Below are positions 32,858 through 45,290 of a stretch of DNA of 64,000 nt, piece after piece (within the stretch, counting starts at the first letter, position 1; every line of letters starts with the position of its first letter). Position numbers and translations under genes: made by a program. Below the pieces are notes generated by a model. It made no database searches and was not told the DNA's origin. It saw nothing but the letters and a program-made list of their open reading frames with translations. Source of the stretch: Holacanthus passer (taxonomy: Eukaryota > Chordata > Actinopteri > Pomacanthidae); contig JAFREQ010000014.1 of NCBI GenBank assembly GCA_025331565.1, positions 14,976,279 through 15,040,278 on the forward strand. The letters are read 5' to 3'.

Positions 32858-34610
32858 GCCACAAGAGAATCTCTGGACTGTTTTGCCAATGATATTGTCA
32901 GCATCAGTCTATTTACTGAGTGAAAGCATGTGGATGGGGTCTGTAGATGTGCTTTTAGGTATTGCTGTCATATTTCAGTCAGTGATTTTGCAAAGCATCA
33001 AGTTCCATTTTGAATTTGGGGCATTTTCAGTGTGTAAATGCACTTTCCTGTGCAGTTTTTGTTTTGTGTCTGAACAATTGTTCCACCCAGAAGACTGAAC
33101 ATGAGATGACATAAGAGGACATCTCAGGTCCAAACAGCAAACACCACTGTGGCAATAGGATTGTCAAGGCAATGCTAAACACACATGGTCTGACTATTCT
33201 TTAGGGGACTCTGATAAGTACATGTTAAAAGTGGGAAAATACATTTTTGTGGAAAACAGGATGATGTTTGGTTGCACTGTGCATTGATATATGAGACATT
33301 TTTCCACACCCAATTTCAGTTATGGTGAACATAAAATGTAGCAACTGCACAATCGCACAAATGTCACAGTAGGTGTATCGCCATTTCACAACTTGCCAGT
33401 TTAAAATTTAGTTTGAATACAAAAAAATTAGTTCTCTGCTGACTTATTTATTGTTCTCTTGGTTTTCCTTCACTTGTACAAATGTATATATTGTATCTTG
33501 TAAAAGTTTTGGACTAGATGTGGTTGAAAAGGGGTATATAGAATCAAACGGTGTATCTCCTGGTTGAACCAAATGTATAGAAGTGAGTGGTAAATCAAAG
33601 TCACTACTACATCAACACATAGTCGTATACTTTAATGACAATAATAATGTGATGACCTCTAGTTCAGTATGCCATTATCATTTCATTGTTAAAAATTTGT
33701 TTAATAGGCTTTGGTATTAATAGTGTACTTTCACGAAAATTCCTACTGGAAATCACAGTCAATGTGTAAATATTAGAAGTTAGACATTGCATTTACTTTT
33801 TAATCAAGTTGTAGGAAATACTGTGTTACACATGGCAAAACAGTTCAGCGATGAAATATCAAAATCAGTATTATGTCTTAATAGCAGGGATTTAATCAGA
33901 ATTATGAATAATAAATTAAGAATCACATCCTTGTTTACCAAGACACAAGATAAGACAGTAGCATTTTTGTCCTTCTCTGTGTATTTTGAAAAACCTTGCA
34001 GGGCAAGGTCCTCATATATTGATTATAGCTAGTTGTGTACCTAGTATGTATCTTCATGGCACTTGTTTGTAGATATTTAATAGCAACATTCCAGTTTTAT
34101 TTCTAGATTGCCATCCAGCACAATGAATCATGGTGCAATTCTAGTAATGGTGTCAAAATTGTTTGTCATAACTACATGGCTTTGTACCATGATACTAATT
34201 TGTACTGAACTTGCAGCCATTTTCTTTATAAAGGCCTTCTCACTTACACCCACTAACCAACAACTGGTCAGAGAAAGAGCACTTTAATGCTTTAAAAGTA
34301 AAATAATTTAGGATTATTTGTGCTTATGATCAGTATTATGCATGACCACAATGTAAATAGAAATAGTGCTTGTTTTGATATTCCTGGTAAGTTTTTCTGT
34401 TAACAGTTTTGTAAAGATTATCAAGATGTGTACCTATATAACTATTGCTGTTCACCAGAGTCCATTAGTTTCTAAGGTTGTTGTGTTTTTTCTTAAAATC
34501 ATGGATATTAAAATATTTGCCTTCCTTTAATGTCTCTCTTTGTCAAAGTTTCAGACTAATTACTGGTCTGTGTTTTATTTAACTGAACAATTAAACTGAT
34601 TGTCAAGGGA
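32858..34610 (+). other. tp73: TP73 3' untranslated region
   Basis: AT-rich, non-repetitive sequence follows the stop codon. Candidate weak poly(A) signals ATTAAA occur at 34507-34512 and 34590-34595, and no AATAAA was seen in the expected place. A new promoter-like region begins near 34680, so the 3' end must lie before it. The exact end is inferred. Confidence 0.45.
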
Positions 34611-34679
34611 AAAGCTCTATATGTAGGCAGAGACATGCATCGAAATTATACTGTTATTTATCTATATAAGTCCTGTAGT

Positions 34680-35230
34680 GAGGTGTAGTCGCTGGTCTGT
34701 GATCATAATCGATTCGTTTTCGGGGCTCGACTATCCTGCCTGACGTACGTTCGAACCTTGCGGAAGTACTGACGTGTTCACAGCAGTTTGCACGAGAAGT
34801 GGCTAGTTTAGCTAGCTAGGTAGAGCCGGGTAGTGACACAGCGGCCGTATCAGGTAAGAAAGGACTGTCATTGATTATTTCTCCCGTAATTGCAAACACA
34901 ACGAAGAGACGCAGACAGGTATTAAATCTAAGAAGCGATTTTCAAAATTATTGTATCATTTAGTGAGTGCGGATGTGATTGCTAGAGAATAGTTTGATTT
35001 CTTACTGGGCTAGCTGGCTAGCTGTGTAGCTGTTGGCAACGTAGTCCTGTATCTCCGGAAGTGAGTTGTCAGCTTATCAAATTCTATGCTGGTACTTGTA
35101 GTTTAACGTTTTCCCGTAACACGTTCGTTGCAATGGAAAGACATCGAGTCGTGAACTACATTTTCGTTCGCCAGGCTTTAATGCGCGCTTCGATGGAGTT
35201 GTGGGAAATGTAGTTAAAGAAATTAATTTG
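34680..35230 (+). promoter_or_regulatory. rer1: RER1 promoter and non-coding exon 1
   Basis: The AT-rich TP73 3' region gives way to CpG-containing sequence. A candidate non-coding exon ends at the donor TATCAG|GTAAGA (34853/34854). ETS-type motifs occur at 35055-35063 (ccggaagtg) and near 34757 (gcggaagt). An ACTACA/ZNF143-type element, gtgggaaatgtagtt, lies at 35201-35215, with related gtagtt or aactaca copies at 35099-35104 and 35154-35160. These are typical of constitutively active promoters. The exact start site is unknown. Confidence 0.6.
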
Positions 35231-36798
35231 CGGGCCGCTCAGGGTTAACTGAAGCTTTATTAAAACTACATAACCCATACAAGCGGTAATTTGGGCCAAA
35301 GGGCAATGTACATTTAGATGGCTAGTTAGCTACTTCGAGGGCTAATTTGTAAGCTAACGTGAGTATTTTTCCAATAATGTCACTGAGGAAATGTTAGTAG
35401 GTGTTACTGCAACGTTTGTTTTGATCGTGGCCGTGTTAAGTTTCCCCCAGAGAGCCTGATTTGATAAATATGTCTTATTAACTGCCTTCGTGACTGCTTA
35501 AGCCTGTTAGCTAGTTATGCAGCTACGTTCACGTTAGCCACAACCACAAACAGCACTAACGTTAAAACGGTTCTCCCTGTTTTAGCTAACGCTCAGTGTC
35601 AAAATTAATCATTGACGTTTCCTGTGATTGCGACGACAACACAGTGCAAGCTGGTAATCAAATATCTGAAACATGACCCCAAACCAAGATGCTAAAGGTG
35701 GATAACCAGCTAACGTTACCTAGAAAATTCATGATCCAATCGTTATAAAGTCGGTGGATCTCTGAAGACTCCTCAGTTTAAGTAAGTTAGTTGAAATGTG
35801 TCGCCATTGGTTTAATTTAAGGTACAAAAATGGTCACTGAACATTTTAATTTCAACCCAGCGACGACTAGATTTTGTCCTTTAGGCCATTTCCCCCATGT
35901 CCGTAATCCATATGGACATCATTGTCATCTCCCTGGGTATCGGTCAGGGGTGTACCTGACAGACAGGTATTGTCAGACAGCTGCTTATACTCACTTCATC
36001 ACGGCTGAAAGTGTTCATAAGACAGAGACTGCTACCAGATTCTGCTCTTTACAGCTGGTTCCTTACAAAGCTGATCACAAATGGATTATTTGTCAGTGCC
36101 TTCAGTAAAAAAGCAAGCACAGATTTTATTGGGAACTGAGAAATCACCTCCCATGCTGGTGCATACAGACAGAAATCTGTTTCCTGTTCTACTGTTTTGC
36201 CTTTCCTTTGGACCACTTTTAGCACATCAGATGGTTATTATTAGCACTACATATTTAAAACAATTCATGTTGTTAACAGCATGGTATTAATGGCTCATAA
36301 CTGCTATAATCACATCCATATTTACAGGGATCCTTAGGACTATCTCATGAAAAGTCCTCATGGGAAGGTAGATTATTTTAACACCTGAAATAATAAAGTA
36401 TGGTATATTTTTTGAAGAATATCCCACAATTAAAAAACTAATAACATTTTCATGATAATGGTGCCATTAGATTTTTATTTCTTCTTATTTCTCAGTGATG
36501 AAGCACAGAATTGTTATTTTAGATGAGGCCAGAAATTAGACATGTTTCAGACGTTACAGTTTGGAGATAGTGTATATGTTTCCATTTGAGTCTTGTTTTA
36601 TGCCAAATTCAGAGAAATTACGTGCTTAAAAAGACCTGTATTGCATGCTTACCCCTACTCACAAATCAAGCGTTACTACAAAAGAAAATGAACAAGAAAT
36701 GAAATGAAAGTTCATATGTGTGTCTGGTCTCTTTACCAAAACTAGCCACTAACCAGAACCACTAATCAAGATGTCTTTTTTTTTATCTTGACTGTCAG
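34854..36798 (+). other. RER1 intron 1
   Basis: No coding exon recognised. The first third is CpG-containing promoter-like DNA and the rest is AT-rich unique sequence. It ends in the acceptor ctgtcag at 36798, one base before the start codon. Confidence 0.5.
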
Positions 36799-36799
36799 A

Positions 36800-39056
36800 A
36801 TGTCAGAAGGGGACAGTGTTGGGGAATCAATCCATGGGAAACCATCTGTAGTCGCTGCCTTTTTCACACGGATTGGACAGGTAACATGTCTTATCACTTA
36901 TCACAGCACTTTCCTAGTTTCAATCACACATTTTCATTTCTTCTGTTGTTAAAATGCTCACTTCAGTAGCAGTATTCCTCAAGCTTTGTACTCAACAGAG
37001 ATCAGGTATCAGTGATGAAAAAGTATCATCAGTGCATCCTGACTCTTAAGTGTTCAATTGTATTGGTCAGTCAGGCTCAGAAAGACATGGGTTCAAGGGT
37101 TAGAGGATAATTAAATTAAAATATATTCCTTCACAGTAAGTTGTGATTAGGACAATGGTAGTCATGGGATGGTTATCAGTTTCCAATATCACTGCATCTC
37201 CACAAAGTGAAAGTGATTGTGTTTTCCAGGGACTTTCAGATGTTTCCTTTATTTTTTTTTAACAGATCTATCAGTCATGGCTAGACAAGTCAACACCATT
37301 CTATGCAGTGCGGTGGGCAGCCACTCTACTACTCACTGCTGTCTACATGATCAGAGTGTACATACTACAGGTAATTTATACATTTTTATTTCAGTTTTTT
37401 TCAAATTACCACATGGTTTGTTCCTCAGGGAAGTCAGAAAATGTCAATAGTTGTAATTAAATAAAATTATTCACTTGCCCTGCAGTGTTCAATTTTTTTA
37501 GGACTGTCAATGAGATGTGTTCATTCACCTGTACTAATTAATTACGAGTAGTTTGTGTTGTTGTACTGCACTGTATTATATTTAAGGCTCATTGTTTCAG
37601 TTTTTGCTGATTTTCACAAAAGGTGAAAGATTGGCTTAGGGGGTGCTCCAAGTGCACAGTGACTGTACATCCTTTTTTGTGTATGCAATTTTTACTAACA
37701 AAGGTGCACTTTGAGCCTTTTAATATGGTGATTTTCCTTATGCTGCTTTTCAGGGTTGGTATATAGTAACATATGCTTTGGGAATCTACCATCTCAACCT
37801 GTTCATTGCTTTTCTATCGCCAAAAGTGGATCCTTCACTGCTTGACGAAGGCAAGTTGACTGAATTAACTTAGATCATTTTTTTTGTAACATGGTCATGT
37901 GTATTTGGCGGTAGATTACATTAATTTATGGTTTGACTAGTCACAATTATGTTCAAAAATAATACTGCTGATCACATAGTGTTTTTTATGTCTTAGCTTT
38001 GACTTTGTTGGTCTGAATGCTTAGTAACTTAGGAACAATCTTAGGAACTAGATCACCCTATAACCTATCTCTCCTGCAGATGAGGGCCCATCCCTTCCTA
38101 CCAAGCAGAATGAGGAGTTCCGCCCTTTCATCAGGAGGTTGCCTGAGTTCAAATTCTGGTGAGTCCAGTTTTTGATCTGGACATCTATTGCTGTTATATA
38201 CAGAGTGATTGCAAATTATATTCTTTCAAATGTCCTGTGTGGCCAAAGTTCAAGTTGTGTAGAACTCATTTCAAGATGCAGCATTTTAGCATTAACCAAA
38301 AATTTTGGATTGAATTAATCTGCGTTCATTTCAAATTAATCTCTACCTAATACCTGTCATCCATAGATCACCCCCATAGCAATACCTTCCCACACACATT
38401 CAGGAACTGACTGTGGGTTGGAGTTGAGGATGTTGTTAATTTATGCTTCCTCAATGTCACAAATGTAATTACGCTGTTTTAAATGAAGTTATGTCACTTT
38501 TCTTGGCAGGCATTCAGCGACAAAAGGCATCGTCATCGCCATGATTTGCACATTTTTTGATGCCTTCAATGTGCCAGTGTTCTGGCCTATACTTGTAATG
38601 TACTTCATCATGCTCTTCTGCATCACCATGAAGAGGCAGATCAAGGTAAAAAAAAAAAAGTATACACTGACTGACATCAACACCAGACTATATAATGCAA
38701 AACAAAAATTAAAGTAGAGATGACTCGACAACCCTCTGACAGAGCTTTTACCAAACATCTTCACATTCACGAAGGTCATATGTTTTGAAGGGCACCATTA
38801 TAATGTACAGGTTTTTCAGGTGTAGTGCATTTGTTTAATTTTGAATACCTGAATACCTCATGTTAAGCACTTATTCATTCTCCTATTTCTTTCTTTTTTT
38901 TTTTAATCTACCAGAAAATTGTTTGAGTCCCTAATTCTCCTCTCTTCTCTTCCTCACCTTCTCTAGCACATGGTCAAGTACAGATACCTACCCTTCACAC
39001 ACGGGAAGAGGACATACAAAGGCAAGGAAGACACAGGGAAAACTTTTGCTAGTTAA
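36800..39056 (+). CDS. rer1: RER1, Golgi-to-ER retrieval receptor (195 aa)
   Basis: Coding exons: 36800-36880, 37266-37370, 37754-37850, 38080-38158, 38510-38645 and 38967-39056. They total 588 bases and join in frame. The product begins MSEGDSVGESIHGK, contains QNEEFRPFIRRLPEFKFW, FFDAFNVPVFWPILVMYF and KYRYLPFTHGKRTYKGK, and ends KTFAS. It is one residue shorter than human RER1 (196 aa). Four membrane segments are expected, around residues 42-60, 63-80, 118-135 and 138-155, with both ends cytosolic. RER1 sits in the early Golgi and returns unassembled membrane proteins to the ER in COPI vesicles. The start is the first codon after an acceptor at 36798 and matches the family. Intron 3 (37851-38079) starts with GC rather than GT; using the nearby GT would put a stop in frame. 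Partial copies of exon 5 occur downstream in the receptor cluster. Confidence 0.97.
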
Positions 39057-39520
39057 AAACTCCCATCTACTTCTTCCCCCCCCTTCTCATTTGAAATTTA
39101 TCTGTCACAGCTAGTGGGGAGTGACCAGGATTAGAGATTTATTTTCTTTTTTTGTAAACGGGACAGTAACATGAAAACATAACATAAAAAAATACGAGTT
39201 TTGATCCATGGTTCAGAGCGTTGGATGAGGATATGAGCAGCATGGATCAAATTAGTCAGGAAATATCGCCTTTATGAATTAAGGGGTAGGATTTTTTTTT
39301 TTTTTTTTTTTTGGGATTGGTTTGCATTTGTTCAGTAGTGGGTGAGACTGCCTTTTGCCTTTTTAACCCGATGGGGTAAGTATAAAGTCATCTAGAAGGA
39401 ACCACACTGAAAAAAAAAAATGGTTAAAATTTGTGATTTTTTTTTCTTTCCTTTTTTTCCCCAATGATGGTGATTCCAGTACATCTATTTCTCCCGAGTG
39501 AAATAAATCTGCCAACTTTT
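39057..39520 (+). terminator. rer1: RER1 3' untranslated region with poly(A) signal
   Basis: AATAAA lies at 39502-39507, about 450 bases after the stop codon. A homopolymer T run occupies about 39291-39312. Confidence 0.6.
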
Positions 39521-40160
39521 GATTTAACATATTGGTACCTGCTTATTTGTAACAAGTTATTATACATTGAAAGTCAGTAATGTTAGTAGCAAAATAACAT
39601 GATTAGATGTGTAAGATGAAATCTGAAGGAAATGCAACTGTCTTCAAATTGAATCAGTGTCTCAGCTAGTTGTCCTCTCTACTAAATGCAGACACATTGG
39701 AGAAATTAGTCACATTTCACTTGAATATGCATTCATGACAGGCAAAAAACACTGATCATAATTGATCTTTTGGAATGATTACACTCAGCACAAGTAATTT
39801 TTGATCGATTTTTATGGTGAATTGGCAACTGGATGTCCGTATTCACTGATTCTCTCTAACATAGCCAAGTTCAAGATCAATCAAGTTAATTATCAGTGAC
39901 TTCATTTGTCTCTTCAGCCACCCACCACATCATTAAATGCATAATTCAAAATGAATGTCACTAACCCCAACCCATTTAGTCTCCTGTAGCCTGTAGTCTA
40001 AAATTCAATCGGTTCTTTCTACTTTTGCACCTTTGTAGAGTTTTACAGATGGGATACCTTGTCATTGGTCACCCCTATAAACCAGATTTCTTAATTATTT
40101 TAGGGGGCATTTAGCTTGCAATAGCAAGTCAATGAATTTGCTTTACATCAGATTTTTACA
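39350..40160 (+). repeat. RER1 3' flank, source of a segmental duplication
   Basis: Stretches such as cctttttaacccgatggggt (39358 on), gtagcaaaataacatgatta (about 39585) and agggggcattta (about 40103) recur in the same order and orientation at 43755-44430, in front of the first V2R gene. The match is diverged but unmistakable over several blocks. Confidence 0.75.
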
Positions 40161-41260
40161 CTATTATGTGGATAATTATTCAAAATACACGGTCTTCAAA
40201 GTGCACAACTGGTATTGAAGTCCAAATTTATAACAAGGTCAAATCTGACATAATAGTCAACCACGCGTTTACCCCAACAACCTTTTCTCTTTGAAATATT
40301 TACCCATCTGTGTTTCAAAGCCTGGGGTCCATTCAATTTGTGTAGACTAGTTGTTGTAGTCTTTTATAATCTGTGTTTACTTTGAAAAAATTTATGGTAA
40401 ATATAGTCATTCCAAGCAAACATTTGTTCTCTTTCTTTTGCAGAGGAAACATAAGAAAACAGAGATTGAGAGCTTTTATTATAACAAAAGGATGAAGTGG
40501 GTGGCGATCACACTTTCTTTTCTATAAACCTGTTGATTTTTTTTTTCTTCATTTTTATCAGAATGCTGGGGATTATCTGTCAATACTAAACTTTGATCAG
40601 CACTGTAGTAAGGGATCAAAACATTTTCCTGTAAAAAGTTTGTGTTTCAAAGGACTGTCTGGAGGATTTGTATATATATATATTTTAAAATATGAATTTT
40701 TTTTTAGATTATTTTCATTTTTGTTTTTCTTCCAACTATACATACTGTTTCCAAGTGTTTAAAATCCATTGCAGTTGAAATTGATGAAAGCAGAACTGGT
40801 TAATTGGGTTCTAGATTTGATTAATTGAGTATGTTTCTCATGGATTGCATGTCATTGTTTTCTTGTGCTACAGTTATAAACAAAAACTTGATTTTAATAA
40901 CTTAAGTGTAATTTTTTCACTCCAAATGCTATTAAAAAGGCTGTGTCCCTTCAAACAGAACATAGCTGACTCTGCTTCATATTTTGTAGGTATCCAAAGG
41001 ACAAACCACCAAATAAGGTCTCACTACAATTCTATTACCTCAAATCGGCTCCCTTTCAATACAGTTCTTAAGCCACTTAACATTTTCCACAGTCAAACAT
41101 CTGTAGACTGGTGATAAGAAATACAAGAAAAAGACAAAAAAGAGTGCAACATTCTGTTATTTAACACAATGTAAACATCACAGGGACTCTACAGCAGCAG
41201 GTCAGATTTGCTTGCTCATTTGTGTATGGTCCTTCAGCTATTTATAGGTATCTATTTAGG
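40161..41260. other. Non-coding flank between RER1 and the receptor cluster
   Basis: AT-rich, no gene recognised. A short (TA)n occurs near 40672-40682. Part of it may also belong to the duplicated flank, but the counterpart near V2R A is broken by insertions. Confidence 0.4.
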
Positions 41261-41325
41261 ACATTGTCCCACACTACCAAATTCATGGAAATGAGGCTTA
41301 GTCATCACCAGTGTCTCATGTTGGC
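41261..41325 (+). repeat. Relic resembling the 5' flank of the V2R genes
   Basis: The text accaaattcatggaaatgag (41277 on), followed by tcatcaccagtgtctcat, parallels cccaaattcatgaaaatgag (45180 on), followed by ccgtcaccagtgtgtcat, which lies about 100 bases before the V2R A start codon. A weaker counterpart precedes V2R B near 53008-53030. No receptor exon follows here; a Tc1 relic starts immediately after. Confidence 0.6.
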
Positions 41326-41330
41326 ATCCA

Positions 41331-42000
41331 AAAGTTTGAGCACCCCTGGTCAAAACTTCTTTCCCTGTGAATAAGTGATGACCTGATTTCCAAAAGGCAT
41401 AAAGTTAAAGATGACACATTTCTGTAATATTTTAAGCAAGATTACTTTTTTATTTCCATATCTTATCTTTCACAGTTTCAAATAACAGGACAGGAAAAGA
41501 GCCTGAAGCAAAGTTTGTGCACCCTGCATGGTCAGTACTTAGTAAGAAATCCCTTTGGCAAGTTGTAAACACTTTTTGTAGCCAGCTAAGAGTCTTTTCA
41601 GAGACAGATTCCTCCTGTAAAAGGCCTCTAGTTCTGTGAGATTCTTGAGCTGTCTTGCAGGTCTATCCACTTCAATGAGGATCTTTTAACAGTGTGGAAA
41701 TTTATAATTCAATGTTTAGGTTGGGGGACTGTCAGGGCCATGGCCAAACCTTCAGCTTACGCCTCTTGAGGTAGTTCATTGTGGATTTTGAAGTGTGTTT
41801 AAGATCATTATATTGTTGTAATACAAGCCATCGTCTCCAGCTTATTTTTACAGATGTGTTTGCTTCCAGAGTTTGCTGGTATTTAATTGAATCTATTCTT
41901 CTACCACTGAAATGTGCCACTGGCTGCAACAAAACACGAAGAATGATCGAGCCAGACCTGTGCTTAACAGTTGCAGAGGTGTTCTCTTCATGAAATTCTG
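41331..42000 (-). mobile_element. Degenerate Tc1-like DNA transposon
   Basis: On the minus strand, 41935-41732 codes a piece of Tc1 transposase containing LQQYNDLKHTSKS and ending VWPWP. This is the second catalytic block of the family (normally QQDND-KHTSK, then WPSQSPDLNP). The catalytic Asp is replaced by Tyr, and the frame ends soon after. The outer end aaagtttgagcacccctggt at 41331-41350 resembles the terminus of a widespread vertebrate Tc1/mariner repeat. The element is dead. Confidence 0.75.
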
Positions 42001-43500
42001 CATCTTTGAAATTTGAATGAAGATAAGATTAAAAGTTTTGCCTCAGACAGGATATACAGTAGCCAGTACCACATTTTCTCCCAAAACCAATATAATTCAT
42101 TTAAAAAGGTGCATAATAGTTTAGATTTTTGTCTCTGTTTTGTTGTAACTTCATGTTTTACTCAGGGATGTATTAATTAGCACCTTGAAATTAGCTTCAA
42201 CAATATACAATGATTAACATGTGAAACCTTGCCTGACTGTCAGATGTTTCTGCAAACTCTGCGTCCTCTTGTGTACCAAAACAGGAAGAGAGGACAGTGG
42301 TTTTGCATCAGCCCACACACAGCTGGTATTTGCCTAATGTATGAAAAGATAGGCTTTGGTTCCCCTTTGCATGTGGTTCTTCTTTTCACTGTCACTGACA
42401 TTTGTGTTTTTTCAATTTGAAAATATAAATGACCAGGTTATTTTTATTGTGAAATAACTGTATTAGTATCTAATAGTTAATCCATGGTTTTAAGACATTG
42501 CATTAACTCAACTTGAGCAAATAAAACACATTAGAATACATTAGGTATTAAGTTTAGCAAACAAACCTTGCACATATTTATAAGAGATGGGGTTTTTTTT
42601 CAACTATGTTTTCCTGAATTTTCCAATATGGATTTATTTGATGTTATGAACTCATAAATCTCTTCCTCACTTTCCTATACCCACATTGATCCCAAAATAC
42701 TTGTTTTTTTTTTTTTTACTAATTTACTCTTGTTACTGTAACAAAGTGCATGTACTTTTTGGATTATTTTTTAAAATCAGTCATTTTTGCCTATACTTAA
42801 GTAGTATAGTAGCAGTAGTAGTAAGTATTGTACCTTGCTACATTTCAAGTTGCATCCGTTAGGGAGTAAAAACAAAAGTCAAATGAGAAAATCATGATAA
42901 ACTGCGAGAAAGTAATAAAAGAAAGGTGATAAGTTAGCAGCTGCAGCAGAGAAGAAGTGCTGATGTATCTGCAGTCACAGGAGAGCAGAGCTCCAGAGAC
43001 TCTGACACAAAAGTTCAGCGTGTATGTGGCCTGTTTGTGAGCTGCACCTAATGTTACCTGACACACAAACATCACAAACATTTATGCTAGCAAAACATAA
43101 CAGCACTAATGTTACCCGCCTTCGTGCCTCTCAACTTTCGGTCGTCTCTCCACCGTTGGAAAGCCTCACCAACGTTTACATTTATGTTGTTGACATGTCC
43201 TGCGCCTCCTGATGCTGACTGTCTGCAATAGTGTTGTATGGCGCTGCCCGAGCCACTTTGTTTCCCATTTACAGAGCCAGGGTTATGTTCAAACACCAGA
43301 TATTTTTTCATACAGAACACACAGCTAGCAGACTGTGAGAAGATATTCACCAAGAGACCCAAATCAAACACCCCATGCGTTGCATGACTAACAGGTGCGT
43401 GCTGGGCTAGCTAAATGCTAAAATGATCATGGCTGATGATCATGATGATGATCTTTTGCTACATAGCTGACCAACTTCTACCTTCAGTGAGGCACACAGG
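42001..43500. other. Non-coding stretch with repeat-like segments
   Basis: Poly-T runs (42594-42600, 42703-42717) precede ttaagtagtatagtagcagt and tttcaagttgcatccgtt (about 42797-42860), which resemble a teleost interspersed repeat. On the minus strand near 43120-43160, GEAFQRWRDDRK looks like a fragment of a repeat-encoded protein. No gene recognised. Confidence 0.35.
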
Positions 43501-43512
43501 GCCTTTCTGTTT

Positions 43513-43765
43513 GTGTTTGACAATTTCTGTCATAGTTCTGACTGCAAAGCCTCTCTCAGCTCAAAATGTTTGTGTGAGGAGTGCAATTGGACAGAGCCTA
43601 AGCAGACTGGTCAAGCAAAGAAGTTGAACCAAGAGCAGATTGTTGAAGACTTTGTGATGCACAAGGCCAACAGAAAGGCCGTTGAGACAGATGACTACAA
43701 CAACTACAGAGAGGGACATCAACAACCACTGCAATGCAGAGCAACATTGCTTGCTTTTGCCTTTT
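43513..43765 (+). other. Unrecognised coding-like segment at a duplication breakpoint
   Basis: An open frame contains CLCEECNWTEPKQTG and later VEDFVMHKANRKAVETDD. Its Cys-rich start and acidic/basic composition look more protein-like than the surroundings, and it ends where the RER1-flank duplication (43755 on) begins. I do not recognise the family. It may be a gene or transposon fragment carried in by the rearrangement, or chance. Confidence 0.25.
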
Positions 43766-44430
43766 TAACCCCATGTGGTAGGTGTAAAGTCACCAAGAGT
43801 GACTTTAGTAGCAAAATAACATGATTTGATGTGTGAGATAAAATCTGAAGGAAATGCAACTTTCTTAAGTTAAATCGTTTTATCTTTTGTGATAAAAGTG
43901 CACAGCAGCTTTGGATTAGAAGTATCTCAGCCAGTTGTCCTCCACACTGGAGAAACTAGTCACATTTCACTTGAATTTGAACCCCTATCATAATTAATCT
44001 CTTAGAATTATTACACTCAACAAAAATAATTTAACTCAGAACAAGGCAATGTCATTGATTATCAGTGAATTCATTTGAATCTTCAACCATATCACCATAA
44101 CAGCATGCATTATTCAAAAAGACCACTAACCACCCTGTTTAGTCGTCTAACCTGAAGTCAAAAGTTAAATCAGTTCTCCCGCAGTTGTGGCTTTGAAGAG
44201 TTTAATATATGGGAGATCTTGTTACTGACCACCTCTATAAACCAAATATCTTAATTATTTTAGGGGGCATTTAGGGGCAAACATATTGCTAATCCATTCA
44301 TTTACAGAATTATTTGTTTTGTTAGAAGCATAGGGAAACTACAACTAGCTTTTTGTTATACAACCCTGTGTTGTAAAATGAGAAATAAATTAACCTTGTG
44401 CCTTGAAATGGCACGTGAATGGATTTGCTT
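43755..44430 (+). repeat. Second copy of the RER1 3' flank
   Basis: Same block order as 39350-40160: cctttttaaccccatgtggt (43759 on), gtagcaaaataacatgattt (43808 on), tctgaaggaaatgcaac (about 43845), agggggcattta (about 44262) and gaatggatttgcttta (about 44417). The copy is then cut by a LINE fragment. Confidence 0.75.
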
Positions 44431-44434
44431 TAAC

Positions 44435-44945
44435 TCAAATCTTTTATGCAGTGGTCTGCTGGGGAGGGGGGAGGACAGAGGGGGACCAGAAGAGATTGAA
44501 CAAACTGGTCAGGAGGGCTGGTTCTGTCCTCGACTGTTCTCTGGACTCCATTGAGGTGGAGAAGGTGGGTGAGAGGAGGATGTTAGCCAGGTTGACCTCT
44601 ATCATGGACAACCCCTCTCATCCCCTGCATGAGACTGTGGGAGCTTTAAACAACTCCTTTAGCAAGAGACTCCCACCCTGCAAGGAGTGCCACCACAGGC
44701 TGCAGCAATATCATAGCATTTTTTTCTCATGTGAATACTGGATGTCAATAACAAAGAAAAACATGTAACAGTGTAAATACTTTGCTTCAAAGTGTAAAAA
44801 ATTTTCTAGTTTTTCTAAGTACCACTGTTTCTATTTATACTGCCACTTTTTAAACTGCCACTTTTGAGTACTATATTTCAGTTTGCCTGTTCTATAAGAA
44901 GTGAATTTTCCCTGAGGGGGAAGATCAAAAAAGCTGATCTTATTT
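44435..44945 (+). mobile_element. LINE 3' fragment (reverse transcriptase C-terminus and tail)
   Basis: Reads AVVCWGGGRTEGDQKRLNKL, then ERRMLARLTSIMDNPSHPLH, a C-terminal signature common in teleost L2/Rex1-type LINEs. It probably belongs to the same broad family as the element at 1-1880. It ends in a gggggaagatcaaaaaagct-type tail near 44917-44936. It is 5'-truncated and interrupts the duplicated RER1 flank. Confidence 0.8.
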
Positions 44946-45290
44946 TTATAGTTGTCACACATAAATTAAAAAACTTGAGTTGGTTATTTGGCCAAAAGAA
45001 GGAACTTGTAATTTCCAGGATTACCAGATTTATTCATGTCTGAGGCAAAAAACTTAACTTGCTCATGATGAATGTTTAACGCTATCTGTTAACATCCCAG
45101 CAACTCTGCAGCAACACTTTTCAGGATTTTTGCATAATTTTGCGTGTTCGGCTGTCCATTTTATGACATCTCATACACTCCCAAATTCATGAAAATGAGT
45201 AGCCGTCACCAGTGTGTCATACTCTTCCAAAGGCAGACGCAGATCCCATTAAAGTCCACATCAGAAACAAAACAAACAGTAACTACAACA

